Assembly (NCBI RefSeq): GCF_008086595.1
Contig: NZ_RXYA01000012.1
Coordinates: 62,001 to 126,000, forward strand
Source: Acetobacterium paludosum
Lineage (GTDB): Bacteria > Bacillota > Clostridia > Eubacteriales > Eubacteriaceae
DNA: 64,000 nt
Reading direction: 5' to 3'
Of this stretch, positions 8,434 through 18,079 are shown piece by piece. Position numbers and translations under genes: made by a program. Within the stretch, counting starts at the first letter, position 1. Each line of letters starts with the position of its first letter. The notes below the pieces were generated by a model. It had not been told where the DNA came from. It did no database searches and saw nothing but the letters and a program-made list of their open reading frames with translations.

Positions 8434-8934
8434 ATGCGTTTGACCGATCATACAAATGATAAAGGAGGTGCCAAAATCTCTAGACATAAAAGATTTCAGG
8501 ATTATATGGCGATGGCAATTGAGATCGCTCAGGCCGGGGCAGAAAAAGGAGAAGTGCCCATCGGGGCAGTTTTAGTATGCGAAGGAAAAATTATTGCCAA
8601 GGCCCATAACCAAAAAGAAACGCGGCCAGATCCAACTGCCCATGCAGAAATGCTGGTTATCCGGGCCGGGGCAGAAAAACTAAAACGCTGGCGTTTAAAT
8701 GACTGTCAATTGTATGTAACAGCGGAGCCCTGCGTCATGTGCATGGGTGCGATTATACAAGCAAGAATACCAATGCTTGTGTATGGCGCCACTGAAAAAA
8801 AATTCGGTGGGGTTGAGTCCACAGCACGTTTAGGACAACATCCCATGCTGCCAGGAAAAATGGAAATATATGCCGGTATTTGCGAAAAACAGTGCGAAGA
8901 TTTATTAAAAGATTTTTTCGAAAAAAAACGATAA
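8434..8934 (+). CDS. tadA: tRNA-specific adenosine deaminase TadA
   Basis: Deaminates adenosine 34 to inosine in the tRNA-Arg(ACG) anticodon, a cytosolic, usually essential reaction. The zinc-dependent deaminase motifs are intact: HAEMLVI with the catalytic Glu, and PCVMCMGA with the two zinc cysteines. The GEVPIGAVLV segment near the N-terminus matches the family. The start is uncertain. ATG at 8434 has no Shine-Dalgarno site; ATG at 8506 would drop a helix. A near-perfect AAAGGAGG at 8461-8468 points to an ATC codon at 8476, and translation from there would give the usual family N-terminus. The overlapping frame continues open into the nucleotidase gene upstream. Confidence 0.93.
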   Translation: MRLTDHTNDKGGAKISRHKRFQDYMAMAIEIAQAGAEKGEVPIGAVLVCEGKIIAKAHNQKETRPDPTAHAEMLVIRAGAEKLKRWRLNDCQLYVTAEPCVMCMGAIIQARIPMLVYGATEKKFGGVESTARLGQHPMLPGKMEIYAGICEKQCEDLLKDFFEKKR

Positions 8935-8948
8935 GAGGAGGAACACAC

Positions 8949-10085
8949 ATGAATCAAAAATCAAAAGTTTACTTTACAACATTTCGAACGACTGGGGCAA
9001 ACAATATTTTGCAGAAACTGAAAAACCTTGTGTTGGAGGCAGGATTAGCAACGATTGATTTCGAAAATAAATTTGCCGCCATTAAAATCCATTTGGGCGA
9101 ACCGGGAAATCTCGCTTACTTAAGACCAAATTACGCGAAGGTAATTGTTGATCTGATTAAAGAAGCCGGCGGAAATCCATTTTTAACCGATTGTAATACC
9201 CTCTATGTCGGTCGTCGAAAGAACGCTTTGGAACACCTGGACGCCGCCTATGAAAACGGCTATAATCCGTTTGTGACCGGTTGCCATGTGATAATTGCAG
9301 ATGGTTTAAAGGGAACAGATGATATTGAGGTACCGGTAGAGGACGGAGATTATGTTGAAAATGCGAAAATCGGTCGGGCCATTATGGATGCGGACATCAT
9401 CATTTCCATGACTCACTTTAAGGGGCATGAAGATACCGGTTTTGGAGGAACTCTGAAAAATATTGGAATGGGTTCGGGATCTCGGCGTGGAAAGATGGAA
9501 ATGCATTCGTCCAGCAAACCTTATGTTAAAGAAAAGAAATGTCGCAGCTGCGAGATGTGTTCGAAAATCTGTGCAATGAAAGCAATATCATATGGCGGTG
9601 ATGAAGGTAAAGCAAGTATCAATCCTGATCTTTGTGTTGGGTGTGGACGTTGTGTGGGTATTTGTCCCTTTGATGCAATTTCACCGAAATTTGATGAAAG
9701 CAGAGAGATACTCACAAAAAAAATCGCCGAATACACCAAGGCCGTTGTCGCTGGCCGTCCGCAGTTTCATATTAGTTTTGTGATGGATGTTTCACCCAAC
9801 TGTGATTGTCATGTTGAAAATGATTTGCCAATTATTCAGGATGTTGGTATTTTTGCATCCATTGATCCTGTTGCGCTGGATGTTGCATGTGCTGATGCCT
9901 GTAATAAAGCTCCGATTATCAGTGGCAGCTATTTAGACGAGCAGATTCATCAGCAGCATGTGAGTGATTCGAGGGAAGAAGACTGTTTTGCTTTGACCCA
10001 TCCGGGAACTGACTGGAAAGTATGCATCGACCATGCAGTTAAATTAGGATTGGGAAGCAAAGAATACGAAATTATAGAAGTTTAA
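8949..10085 (+). CDS. DUF362 protein with two [4Fe-4S] ferredoxin motifs
   Basis: A 378-residue iron-sulfur protein found widely in strict anaerobes, function unestablished. A DUF362 domain occupies about residues 1-185 (KIHLGEPGN, DCNTLYVGRR, MTHFKGHEDTGFGGTLKNIGMG), then two ferredoxin motifs, CRSCEMCSKIC and CVGCGRCVGICP, then a second DUF362 portion (SFVMDVSPNCDCH, DIGIFASIDPVALD-like, with Asp-Val-Ala segment). AGAGGAGG sits directly upstream of the ATG at 8949; the longer frame from 8880 overlaps tadA and is rejected. The 14-base spacing after tadA suggests co-transcription. Probably an electron-transfer or redox cofactor protein, by inference only. Confidence 0.88.
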   Translation: MNQKSKVYFTTFRTTGANNILQKLKNLVLEAGLATIDFENKFAAIKIHLGEPGNLAYLRPNYAKVIVDLIKEAGGNPFLTDCNTLYVGRRKNALEHLDAAYENGYNPFVTGCHVIIADGLKGTDDIEVPVEDGDYVENAKIGRAIMDADIIISMTHFKGHEDTGFGGTLKNIGMGSGSRRGKMEMHSSSKPYVKEKKCRSCEMCSKICAMKAISYGGDEGKASINPDLCVGCGRCVGICPFDAISPKFDESREILTKKIAEYTKAVVAGRPQFHISFVMDVSPNCDCHVENDLPIIQDVGIFASIDPVALDVACADACNKAPIISGSYLDEQIHQQHVSDSREEDCFALTHPGTDWKVCIDHAVKLGLGSKEYEIIEV

Positions 10086-10125
10086 AACTAGAAATCGATA
10101 TCATGATTTCTTTCCTATTTAGTGA

Positions 10126-10154
10126 TTGACAAAGATAATAGAAATAGATATAAT
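10126..10154 (+). promoter_or_regulatory. Consensus sigma-A promoter of the ilvC leader
   Basis: TTGACA, 17-base spacer, TATAAT: a perfect consensus match, placed so that transcription starts about 25-30 bases before the T-box leader. Confidence 0.9.
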
Positions 10155-10185
10155 GACAAAAAGATAAGCAAAGTAAACAAATAAA

Positions 10186-10442
10186 ACAACGGCGATGACC
10201 AAGAGAAAGATACCAAATATTGTTTTTAAGAGAGTTGGAGACTGGTGTAATTCCAATAATTCAATGGTATGTAATACTCGCTTGCGAGCTGCCAACCTGA
10301 AAATTTACCAAATTAGTAGGGAAGGCCGTAATCCTTTTTGGAAAGTCAGCGTTAAATGACTATGGTTAGGTTCGCGCTATGCGTTCAGACCAGAAGAGGG
10401 AATAGCTGTGAGGCTATTTCATACTTAGAGTGGTACCGTGGA
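10186..10442 (+). ncRNA. T-box leader, leucine-specific (CUC specifier), controlling ilvC
   Basis: A tRNA-sensing transcription antitermination leader. The T-box core AGAGTGGTACCGTGG is at 10427-10441 just ahead of a terminator. Stem I can be drawn from GGC (10191) and GCC (10291), a lower helix CAAG/CTTG and an upper helix ATACCA/TGGTAT; these bracket a specifier loop GTAATACTCG in which CTC (10277-10279) stands one base before the lower helix, the usual specifier position. The apical AGAGAG and the downstream AGTAGG are also typical. CTC decodes leucine, which fits control of a branched-chain operon by uncharged tRNA-Leu. The specifier register was fitted by hand. Confidence 0.9.
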
Positions 10443-10450
10443 TAATATAT

Positions 10451-10481
10451 CCGCCTCTGTTATAACAGAGGCGGATTTTTT
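10451..10481 (+). terminator. T-box-controlled terminator before ilvC
   Basis: A 12-bp perfect inverted repeat (10451-10462 with 10463-10474, CCGCCTCTG at its base) followed by six T after one A. It would form when tRNA-Leu is charged. Confidence 0.92.
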
Positions 10482-10582
10482 GACGTTTCATCCAAATCTA
10501 TGATTTGGCTAATGAAACTAATACAGGGTGAACGGTCACCTTATGGACTGTGAATCTCGTAGACGTTTCATCCAAATCTATG
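10482..10582 (+). repeat. Direct repeat forming competing hairpins between the T-box and ilvC
   Basis: A 21-bp sequence beginning GACGTTTCATCC occurs identically at 10482-10502 and 10562-10582. The first copy's arm (10485-10497) pairs with 10503-10508 and 10512-10518 (ATTTGG and ATGAAAC) in a 13-bp stem. The second copy carries the same arm at 10565-10577 and can pair with that same right-hand strand, so the two hairpins exclude one another. A small GGTGA/TCACC hairpin lies between. The element is past the T-box terminator, inside the ilvC 5' UTR. Not recognised as a known motif. Confidence 0.7.
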
Positions 10583-10684
10583 GTACTATTTTTAAGCCAA
10601 TCATGGTATCCGTTGTATATAATAATCACTTTAAAAGTGGATTTATATAAATTAAGAAAGATTAAAAATTTAGGAGGAAATTAA

Positions 10685-11680
<996 letters not shown>

Positions 11681-11716
11681 CTCAGACCGATTAAATTTAT
11701 AATTTTTCACATGATC

Positions 11717-11743
11717 AGGGCAGAAGACCTTCTGCCCTTTTTT
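11717..11743 (+). terminator. Intrinsic terminator after ilvC
   Basis: AGGGCAGAAG / CTTCTGCCCT around a two-base gap, then T6. It separates ilvC from leuA, so leuA onward needs read-through or a promoter in the remaining 46 AT-rich bases. Confidence 0.9.
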
Positions 11744-11789
11744 AAAACATAAAATAAATCATTATTTTTAAATAATAGGAGGAGATGCA

Positions 11790-13331
11790 ATGAGCAGAAC
11801 AATTAAAATATTTGATACCACCCTTCGGGATGGGGAACAATCGCCAGGCTGTAGCATGAACTTAAAAGAAAAATTAGAGATGGCAAAACAACTCGAACGT
11901 CTTAATGTTGATATCATAGAAGCGGGTTTTGCCATTGCTTCTCCCGGTGATTTTGAATCCGTAAAACTGGTTGCCAACGAAATAAGAGATGTGACAATTG
12001 CAAGTTTGGCAAGAAGCACAGAAAAAGACATTACGGCAGCTCACGAAGCCCTAAAAGGAGCTGCCAATCCGAGACTTCATTATTTTCTGGCAACGTCAGA
12101 TATACACATGGAGTACAAGCTGCGAATGTCTCCTGAGGAAGTATTGGCACAGGCCATCGCAATGGCACGATTTGCCAGAAATATTTTTGGTGAGATTGAA
12201 TTTTCAGCGGAAGATGCCTCCCGGACTCGTCCGGAATTTTTGTATCGGATATTGGAAGGCGTAATTAATGAAGGCGTGACAATTGTTAATGTCCCTGATA
12301 CAGTGGGTTATGCAACTCCTGAGGAACATTTTAAGTTTATTGAAGGTATTCGAAACAATGTGCCAAACATCGATAAAGCGACAATTTCGGTCCATGTCCA
12401 TAATGACTTGGGTTTGGGTGTCGCAAATACGTTAGCGGCAATCCAGGCAGGCGCCGGACAGGTTGAATGTACGGTGAATGGGATTGGCGAACGGGCAGGA
12501 AATGCAGCGTTGGAAGAAATCGTCATGGCGTTAAAAACGCGTAAAGATATTTACCAGGTCGAAACAAACATTAAAACGACTGAGATTTATCGTTCCAGTC
12601 GATTGTTAACCAAATTAACTGGAGTAAAAGTTCAACCCAATAAAGCGATTGTCGGAGAAAATGCTTTTGCTCATGAAGCCGGAATTCATCAACATGGTAT
12701 GATGGCCAATAAGGAAACTTATGAAATTATGACACCGGAATCGATTGGCTTAAAAGAAACAAAAATGGTCTTAGGCAAGCATTCCGGAAAGCATGCTTTT
12801 GTCGAAAAACTGGATTCTTTGGGATACAACAATTTTACAGCTGAAGAAGTGATCGAGATTTTTGAACAGTTTAAAGTTTTAGCGGATAAGAAAAAAGATA
12901 TTTCGGATAAAGATATCTTAGCCTTAGTGGAACAAAAACAGTTGGCTATTCCAGAAGTCTATTCTCTCGATCGTTTCATTATCAGTACCGGAAATACTAT
13001 TTCAACAGCTGCAACCATTCGATTAAGGAAAAATGGCAACTTAATAGAAGGGGTTTCTTTGGCAGATGGCCCCATCAGTGCTGGATTTAAAGCCATCAGC
13101 GAATTGGTGGAGTATGAGCTGACATTAATTGATTATGGCGTTGAGGCGGTTACCGATGGTACCGATGCTCAGGGCGAAGCGCATGTAAAAATATCTGACG
13201 GTACCCATGTTTATCATGGCCGGGGTTTAAGTACGGATATTATTGATGCCAGTTTAAAAGCTTATGTCGATGCAGTCAATCAAATGCTGTATATTAAAGA
13301 AACCGAAGATCAAAATCGTTCAAATGCCTGA
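11790..13331 (+). CDS. leuA: 2-isopropylmalate synthase
   Basis: Condenses acetyl-CoA with 2-ketoisovalerate, the first committed step of leucine synthesis. The 513-residue protein has the HMGL-like TIM barrel with DTTLRDGEQSPGCSMN, the metal-binding HVHNDLGLG and NGIGERAGNAALEE motifs, a linker with HEAGIHQHGM, and the C-terminal LeuA regulatory domain (about 390-510) that normally gives leucine feedback inhibition. AGGAGG precedes the ATG. cimA follows after 15 bases, and the two paralogues share the barrel fold; the GERAGN signature and length support LeuA for this copy. Confidence 0.95.
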   Translation: MSRTIKIFDTTLRDGEQSPGCSMNLKEKLEMAKQLERLNVDIIEAGFAIASPGDFESVKLVANEIRDVTIASLARSTEKDITAAHEALKGAANPRLHYFLATSDIHMEYKLRMSPEEVLAQAIAMARFARNIFGEIEFSAEDASRTRPEFLYRILEGVINEGVTIVNVPDTVGYATPEEHFKFIEGIRNNVPNIDKATISVHVHNDLGLGVANTLAAIQAGAGQVECTVNGIGERAGNAALEEIVMALKTRKDIYQVETNIKTTEIYRSSRLLTKLTGVKVQPNKAIVGENAFAHEAGIHQHGMMANKETYEIMTPESIGLKETKMVLGKHSGKHAFVEKLDSLGYNNFTAEEVIEIFEQFKVLADKKKDISDKDILALVEQKQLAIPEVYSLDRFIISTGNTISTAATIRLRKNGNLIEGVSLADGPISAGFKAISELVEYELTLIDYGVEAVTDGTDAQGEAHVKISDGTHVYHGRGLSTDIIDASLKAYVDAVNQMLYIKETEDQNRSNA

Positions 13332-13346
13332 TAAAGGAGGATTGGA

Positions 13347-14945
13347 ATGTCTGAAAAAATATTAATCTTCGACTCAACACTGAGAGACGGCGCCCAGGCA
13401 GAAGGGATTTCTTTTTCTGTTGAAGACAAAATTCGAGTTATGGAAACCCTGGATAAAATTGGGGTAGATTATATTGAAGCCGGCAATCCCGGTTCCAATC
13501 CAAAAGATATAGAATTTTTCAATCGTATCAAAGGGATGCAATTGCAACATGCCAAACTGGTTGCTTTTGGCAGCACCCGTCGCGGTGGCATTGCGGTTGA
13601 AGACGATGCAAATCTAAAGGCGATACTGGAAACCCAAACCCCGGCAGTGGCAATTTTTGGGAAGAGCTGGACGTTTCACATTACCGATATTATTAAAACA
13701 ACACTAGAAGAAAATCTTCTGATGATCGAAGAAACAATGGCTTATCTTAAGGCAAAGGGCAAAGATGTGACCTTTGATGCTGAGCATTTCTTTGATGGAT
13801 ACAAAAACGATCCCGTTTATGCGATTGAATCACTATTGGCGGCGCAGGCAGGTGGAGCCGATTGTCTGGCCTTGTGTGATACCAATGGCGGAACCCTTCC
13901 CGTTGAGATTCAGGAGATCGTTGCTGACGTGCGAAAGAAACTGGATATCCCATTAGGCATTCATTGTCATAATGACAGTGGAGTGGCCGTGGCCAACTCC
14001 CTTATGGCGGTTCAAGCCGGTGCGAGACAGGTCCAGGGGACTTTCCTTGGGTATGGCGAACGTTGCGGAAATGCGAATTTATCCTCAATTATTCCGAATC
14101 TTCAATTGAAGCTGGGATACAATTGCTTGGCCGAAGATGAACTTTTAAAGCTGACATCATCAGCGATCCGGATTGCCGAAATTTCAAATTATATTTTGAG
14201 TGGAAGAGAACCTTTTGTTGGAAAATCCGCCTTTGCCCACAAGGGTGGAATGCACATTGATGCCGTCATGAAAAATCCGGCATCTTTTGAACATGTTCCC
14301 CCGGAATCAGTTGGCAATGAACGGCGGATATTAATGTCTGAAGTTTCCGGCCGGAGCACCATTATTCAGCTAATTAACGAAGTGGATCCCAGCTTAACCA
14401 AAAAGTCTGAGGAAACAACTCGGGTGATGGATCGAATTAAGGAATTGGAATACCAGGGCTATCAATTTGAAGGAGCCGAAAGCAGTGTGAAACTCTTGAT
14501 TCGCAAGGAACTTGGTAAATACAAACCGTTTTTCACACTGGAAGACTTCAAAACGATTGGCGAACAGCCACATACGAAAGAAGGCCTCAGTTCTTCGGCC
14601 GTGGTTAAAATCAATGTTGATGGACAATCCGAAATCAATGCAGCTGAAGGTGATGGACCGGTGAATGCCTTGGACAAGGCATTGAGAAAAGCTCTGGAAG
14701 TATTTTTTCCCAAAATAAGCGAGGTTCGGTTGACCGACTTTAAAGTTCGGGTCATCGATTCGAAAGCAGCTACTGCTTCAAAAGTACGGGTCCTTATCGA
14801 AAGTTCCGATGGCGTCGATATCTGGACAAATGTCGGTGTTTCTACGGACGTTATTGAGGCTAGTCTGATCGCCCTTATTGATTCCATTGAGTATAAACTT
14901 TTAAACGATATGGAACGCAAGCTGAAAGAATATAAATTAATGTAA
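13347..14945 (+). CDS. cimA: (R)-citramalate synthase
   Basis: Condenses pyruvate with acetyl-CoA to citramalate, giving 2-ketobutyrate for isoleucine without threonine deaminase. The 532-residue protein starts FDSTLRDGAQAEGISFSVEDKI and has GNPGSNPKD, the metal motif HCHNDSGVAVANS, GYGERCGNANL, HKGGMHIDAV and a C-terminal LeuA-like allosteric domain. The GAQAEG and GNPGSN motifs distinguish it from isopropylmalate and homocitrate synthases. AAAGGAGG precedes the ATG. LeuCD and LeuB downstream can also process citramalate, so one set of enzymes may serve both branches; that dual use is known in other organisms and inferred here. Confidence 0.93.
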   Translation: MSEKILIFDSTLRDGAQAEGISFSVEDKIRVMETLDKIGVDYIEAGNPGSNPKDIEFFNRIKGMQLQHAKLVAFGSTRRGGIAVEDDANLKAILETQTPAVAIFGKSWTFHITDIIKTTLEENLLMIEETMAYLKAKGKDVTFDAEHFFDGYKNDPVYAIESLLAAQAGGADCLALCDTNGGTLPVEIQEIVADVRKKLDIPLGIHCHNDSGVAVANSLMAVQAGARQVQGTFLGYGERCGNANLSSIIPNLQLKLGYNCLAEDELLKLTSSAIRIAEISNYILSGREPFVGKSAFAHKGGMHIDAVMKNPASFEHVPPESVGNERRILMSEVSGRSTIIQLINEVDPSLTKKSEETTRVMDRIKELEYQGYQFEGAESSVKLLIRKELGKYKPFFTLEDFKTIGEQPHTKEGLSSSAVVKINVDGQSEINAAEGDGPVNALDKALRKALEVFFPKISEVRLTDFKVRVIDSKAATASKVRVLIESSDGVDIWTNVGVSTDVIEASLIALIDSIEYKLLNDMERKLKEYKLM

Positions 14946-14986
14946 ATTGAAACAATTTTTTCGAAATTAGAAGGAGATGAGTGACA

Positions 14987-16267
14987 TTGGGAATGACGAT
15001 GACTCAGAAAATATTAGCAGCCCATGCCGGGTTGAACGAGGTAAAACCAGGAGATTTAATCATGGCAGATTTGGACCTGGTGTTGGGAAATGATATTACA
15101 GCACCAGTAGCGATTGATGTATTTGAAGGTATCAATGCTGAAACGGTATTTGATAACGATAAGATAGCGCTGGTTCCAGACCATTTTGCTCCAAATAAAG
15201 ATATTAAAGCAGCAGAACAATGTAAAAAAATGAGACTATTTGCGAAAAAACATGACATCACAAACTATTTTGAAATTGGCCAAATGGGCGTGGAACATGC
15301 ACTTCTTCCTGAAAAAGGACTGGTGGTTGCCGGCGATTTGGTAATCGGTGCAGATTCCCATACTTGTACTTACGGTGCCTTGGGAGCTTTTTCAACCGGT
15401 GTCGGCAGCACCGATATGGCGGCCGGCATGGCAACGGGAAAAGCTTGGTTTAAAGTTCCCGCCGCAATAAAATTTGTGCTCAAAGGAAAATTTAATAAGT
15501 ATGTTTCAGGTAAAGATTTAATTCTTCATATCATTGGCATGATTGGCGTGGACGGCGCTCTTTACAAATCCATGGAATTTGTTGGCGAAGGAATTGCAAA
15601 TCTTAGGATGGATGATCGTTTCACCATTGCAAACATGGCGATTGAAGCTGGTGCGAAGAATGGCATCTTTATTGTGGATGAGCAAACCATTGAGTATATA
15701 ACCGCGCATTCTCAGAAAGAATACACGGTTTATGCAGCCGATGACGATGCCGAATACGATAAGATCATCGAAATTGATTTATCAACGATTAAACCCACTG
15801 TTGCTTTTCCTCATTTGCCTGAAAACACCAGGACAACAGATGAAATCACTGAACCTGTTTATATTGATCAAGTTGTTATCGGATCTTGTACCAATGGTCG
15901 ATTGTCAGATTTTGCGAAAGCCGCAAAGATTTTTGAAGGACGTAAGGTGGCCAAAGGAATTCGCACAATCATTATTCCAGCAACCCAGAAAATTTATTTA
16001 CAGTGTATGGAACTTGGCTATTTTAAAACGTTTGTCGAAGCAGGAGCCACGGTGAGTGCACCAACTTGTGGACCTTGTTTAGGCGGTCATATGGGTATCC
16101 TTGCCAGTGGTGAACGTTGTGTTTCCACCACTAACCGAAATTTTGTTGGACGGATGGGTCATGTGGACTCAGAAGTATATTTGGCAAATCCTGAGGTAGC
16201 GGCAGCTTCTGCTATTTTAGGCCGGATTGCAGATCCAACGGAATTATCGGAAAAGGAGAAATTATGA
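14987..16267 (+). CDS. leuC: 3-isopropylmalate dehydratase large subunit
   Basis: Large subunit of the aconitase-family enzyme that isomerises 2- to 3-isopropylmalate, and in citramalate pathways citramalate to 3-methylmalate. The [4Fe-4S] cysteines lie in VIGSCTNGR and in the CGPCLGG motif near the end, and the substrate loop [23 protein letters not shown] is present. About 426 residues, the archaeal/clostridial length class. Start chosen as TTG at 14987, giving [15 protein letters not shown], which matches family N-termini and lies 9 bases after AGGAGA; GTG at 14981 is closer than ideal. The stop overlaps the leuD start by four bases. Confidence 0.95.
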   Translation: MGMTMTQKILAAHAGLNEVKPGDLIMADLDLVLGNDITAPVAIDVFEGINAETVFDNDKIALVPDHFAPNKDIKAAEQCKKMRLFAKKHDITNYFEIGQMGVEHALLPEKGLVVAGDLVIGADSHTCTYGALGAFSTGVGSTDMAAGMATGKAWFKVPAAIKFVLKGKFNKYVSGKDLILHIIGMIGVDGALYKSMEFVGEGIANLRMDDRFTIANMAIEAGAKNGIFIVDEQTIEYITAHSQKEYTVYAADDDAEYDKIIEIDLSTIKPTVAFPHLPENTRTTDEITEPVYIDQVVIGSCTNGRLSDFAKAAKIFEGRKVAKGIRTIIIPATQKIYLQCMELGYFKTFVEAGATVSAPTCGPCLGGHMGILASGERCVSTTNRNFVGRMGHVDSEVYLANPEVAAASAILGRIADPTELSEKEKL

Positions 16268-16752
16268 AAGCAAAAGGAAAAGTATTCAGATACGGAAATA
16301 ATGTTGATACCGACGTCATTATTCCAGCACGTTACCTTAATACCAGTGACCCGAAAGAATTAGCTGAACATTGTATGGAAGATATCGATGCCGATTTTGT
16401 CAAGAATGTAAAAGAAGGGGACATCATTGTCGCAGATAAGAATTTCGGATGTGGATCGTCCCGAGAACACGCCCCCCTTGCCATTAAAACAGCTGGGATT
16501 TCTTGTGTCATTGCTGCAGATTTTGCCCGCATTTTTTATCGAAATTCAATTAATATTGGGTTGCCCATTTTGGAATGTCCTGAAGCAGTGGCTAATATTG
16601 AAGCCGGTGATGAAGTGGCAGTGGATTTCGCTACGGGGATCATTACCAATGTTACGAAAAGCAAAACCTTCCAGGGGCAGGCATTCCCTGAGTTTATGCA
16701 AAACCTGATTGCCGTCGGCGGTTTGGTTAATAGCATTAACAAAAAATTATAA
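16264..16752 (+). CDS. leuD: 3-isopropylmalate dehydratase small subunit
   Basis: Small subunit partnering LeuC; it carries the swivel domain that closes the active site. The 162-residue protein has [18 protein letters not shown] and the [12 protein letters not shown] signature, and is the short clostridial form. The ATGA overlap with leuC indicates translational coupling. leuB follows after 48 bases with its own SD. Confidence 0.96.
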   Translation: MKAKGKVFRYGNNVDTDVIIPARYLNTSDPKELAEHCMEDIDADFVKNVKEGDIIVADKNFGCGSSREHAPLAIKTAGISCVIAADFARIFYRNSINIGLPILECPEAVANIEAGDEVAVDFATGIITNVTKSKTFQGQAFPEFMQNLIAVGGLVNSINKKL

Positions 16753-16800
16753 AATAAAGACGAAAAAAATCAATCAAAAACGAAAATAGGAGAATTATAT

Positions 16801-17862
16801 ATGAATTATAAAATAGCTGTTATCCCAGGTGATGGAATTGGTCCTGAAATTGTTGGGGCAAGTACTAAAGTACTTGACAAAATTGGCGAAAAATTCAACC
16901 ATTCCTTTGATTATACTGAAGTTCTTGCCGGTGGTGTTGCCATTGATGCTTGTGACACGCCATTACCGCAGGAAACGATTGATATCTGCAAAGCAAGCGA
17001 TGCAGTTTTACTTGGTGCACTTGGAGGTCCTAAATGGGACAATCTTCCTGGTGACAAACGTCCTGAAGCCGGATTATTGGGAATAAGAAAAGCCCTGGGT
17101 CTTTATGCAAACCTGCGCCCGGCCATTCTGTATGAAGAATTAAAGGCATCCTGTCCATTAAAACCAGAAATTGTTGGCGATGAATTGGACCTGATGGTTG
17201 TTCGTGAATTGACGGGAGGCATTTATTTTGGCGAAAAAGGCCAGGACGGTGACAATGCCGCTTGGGATGTTATGAAATATACCAGACCGGAAGTGCTGCG
17301 GATTGCCCGAAAAGCTTTTGAAATTGCGATGAAACGCCATAAAAAAGTAACCAATGTCGACAAAGCCAATGTTCTTGGCGTCTCTCGTTTCTGGAGAAGC
17401 ATTGTTTTAGAAGTTGCCAAAGATTTTCCGGAAGTCGAGTTGAATCATTTATATGTAGATAACGCTGCGATGCAATTAGTCATCAATCCCAAGCAATTTG
17501 ACGTTATCGTAACAAGCAATCTGTTTGGCGATATTCTATCCGATGAAGCCAGCATGATTACCGGTTCAATCGGAATGCTGCCATCAGCCAGTTTGTCGGA
17601 TGGAAAATTTGGTATGTATGAACCGATCCACGGTTCAGCTCCCGACATTGCCGGTCAGGATATTGCCAATCCAATTGCGACCATTATTTCCGTGGCTATG
17701 ATGCTGCGTTTCTCTCTGGATTTAACCGAAGAAGCAGATCTCATTGAAGCTGCGGTAAAGAAAACATTGTCTCAAGGATATCGTACTGCGGATATTTATT
17801 CTGAAGGAATGAAAAAGGTTGGAACGGTTGAAATGGGTCAACGTATTATTGAAAATCTCTAG
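16801..17862 (+). CDS. leuB: 3-isopropylmalate dehydrogenase
   Basis: NAD-dependent oxidative decarboxylation of 3-isopropylmalate to 2-ketoisocaproate; may also act on 3-methylmalate from citramalate. The 353 residues include the GDGIGPEIV start, [11 protein letters not shown], the substrate-binding [21 protein letters not shown] segment, the DKANVL lysine, and the metal aspartates in [27 protein letters not shown] is the nucleotide-binding loop. AGGAG precedes the ATG. It ends the leuA-cimA-leuC-leuD-leuB run; ilvD beyond has a separate structured leader. Confidence 0.96.
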   Translation: MNYKIAVIPGDGIGPEIVGASTKVLDKIGEKFNHSFDYTEVLAGGVAIDACDTPLPQETIDICKASDAVLLGALGGPKWDNLPGDKRPEAGLLGIRKALGLYANLRPAILYEELKASCPLKPEIVGDELDLMVVRELTGGIYFGEKGQDGDNAAWDVMKYTRPEVLRIARKAFEIAMKRHKKVTNVDKANVLGVSRFWRSIVLEVAKDFPEVELNHLYVDNAAMQLVINPKQFDVIVTSNLFGDILSDEASMITGSIGMLPSASLSDGKFGMYEPIHGSAPDIAGQDIANPIATIISVAMMLRFSLDLTEEADLIEAAVKKTLSQGYRTADIYSEGMKKVGTVEMGQRIIENL

Positions 17863-17891
17863 GACAATATAAAAAATTCAAATAAGACCAG

Positions 17892-18057
17892 TTTAAAAGC
17901 TGTTGCTTTATCAGGTTGAGTGGCCTCATGGCAGACAGGCGCAGTCTGTTTGAGCTGGGTGCATCGGTTGATAAACGATGGCTTTTAAAATTCTTTAATC
18001 GATAATTGAGTTTACCGATAAGGTGAAGGAGGCTTCAATGTAAGCCTCAATATTTTT
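17892..18057 (+). promoter_or_regulatory. Unrecognised structured leader with terminator upstream of ilvD
   Basis: A closed basal stem is formed by TTTAAAAGC (17892-17900) with GCTTTTAAA (17981-17989) and, after an internal loop, TTTATCA (17907-17913) with TGATAAA (17969-17975). Inside are two smaller hairpins, TGAG/CTCA (about 17917-17928) and CAGAC/GTCTG (17932-17936 with 17944-17948). Forty bases on is a terminator-like hairpin, GAGGCTT/AAGCCTC (18029-18035 with 18042-18048), then AATATTTTT. Aptamer-sized domain plus terminator is the layout of an attenuated leader. It does not carry the T-box, TPP, lysine, glycine, SAM, cobalamin or ykkC core sequences I know. Confidence 0.6.
18026..18043 (+). 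promoter_or_regulatory. Start-stop element (ATG-TAA) behind a strong SD inside the ilvD leader terminator
   Basis: AAGGAGG at 18026-18032, five bases, then ATG (18038-18040) followed directly by TAA (18041-18043). The SD and the start-stop pair make up the left arm and loop of the terminator hairpin, so a bound ribosome would block the hairpin. Direct observation; the function is inference, and chance placement is possible. Confidence 0.4.
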
Positions 18058-18079
18058 AACAGTGTAGAAAGGATATCAA

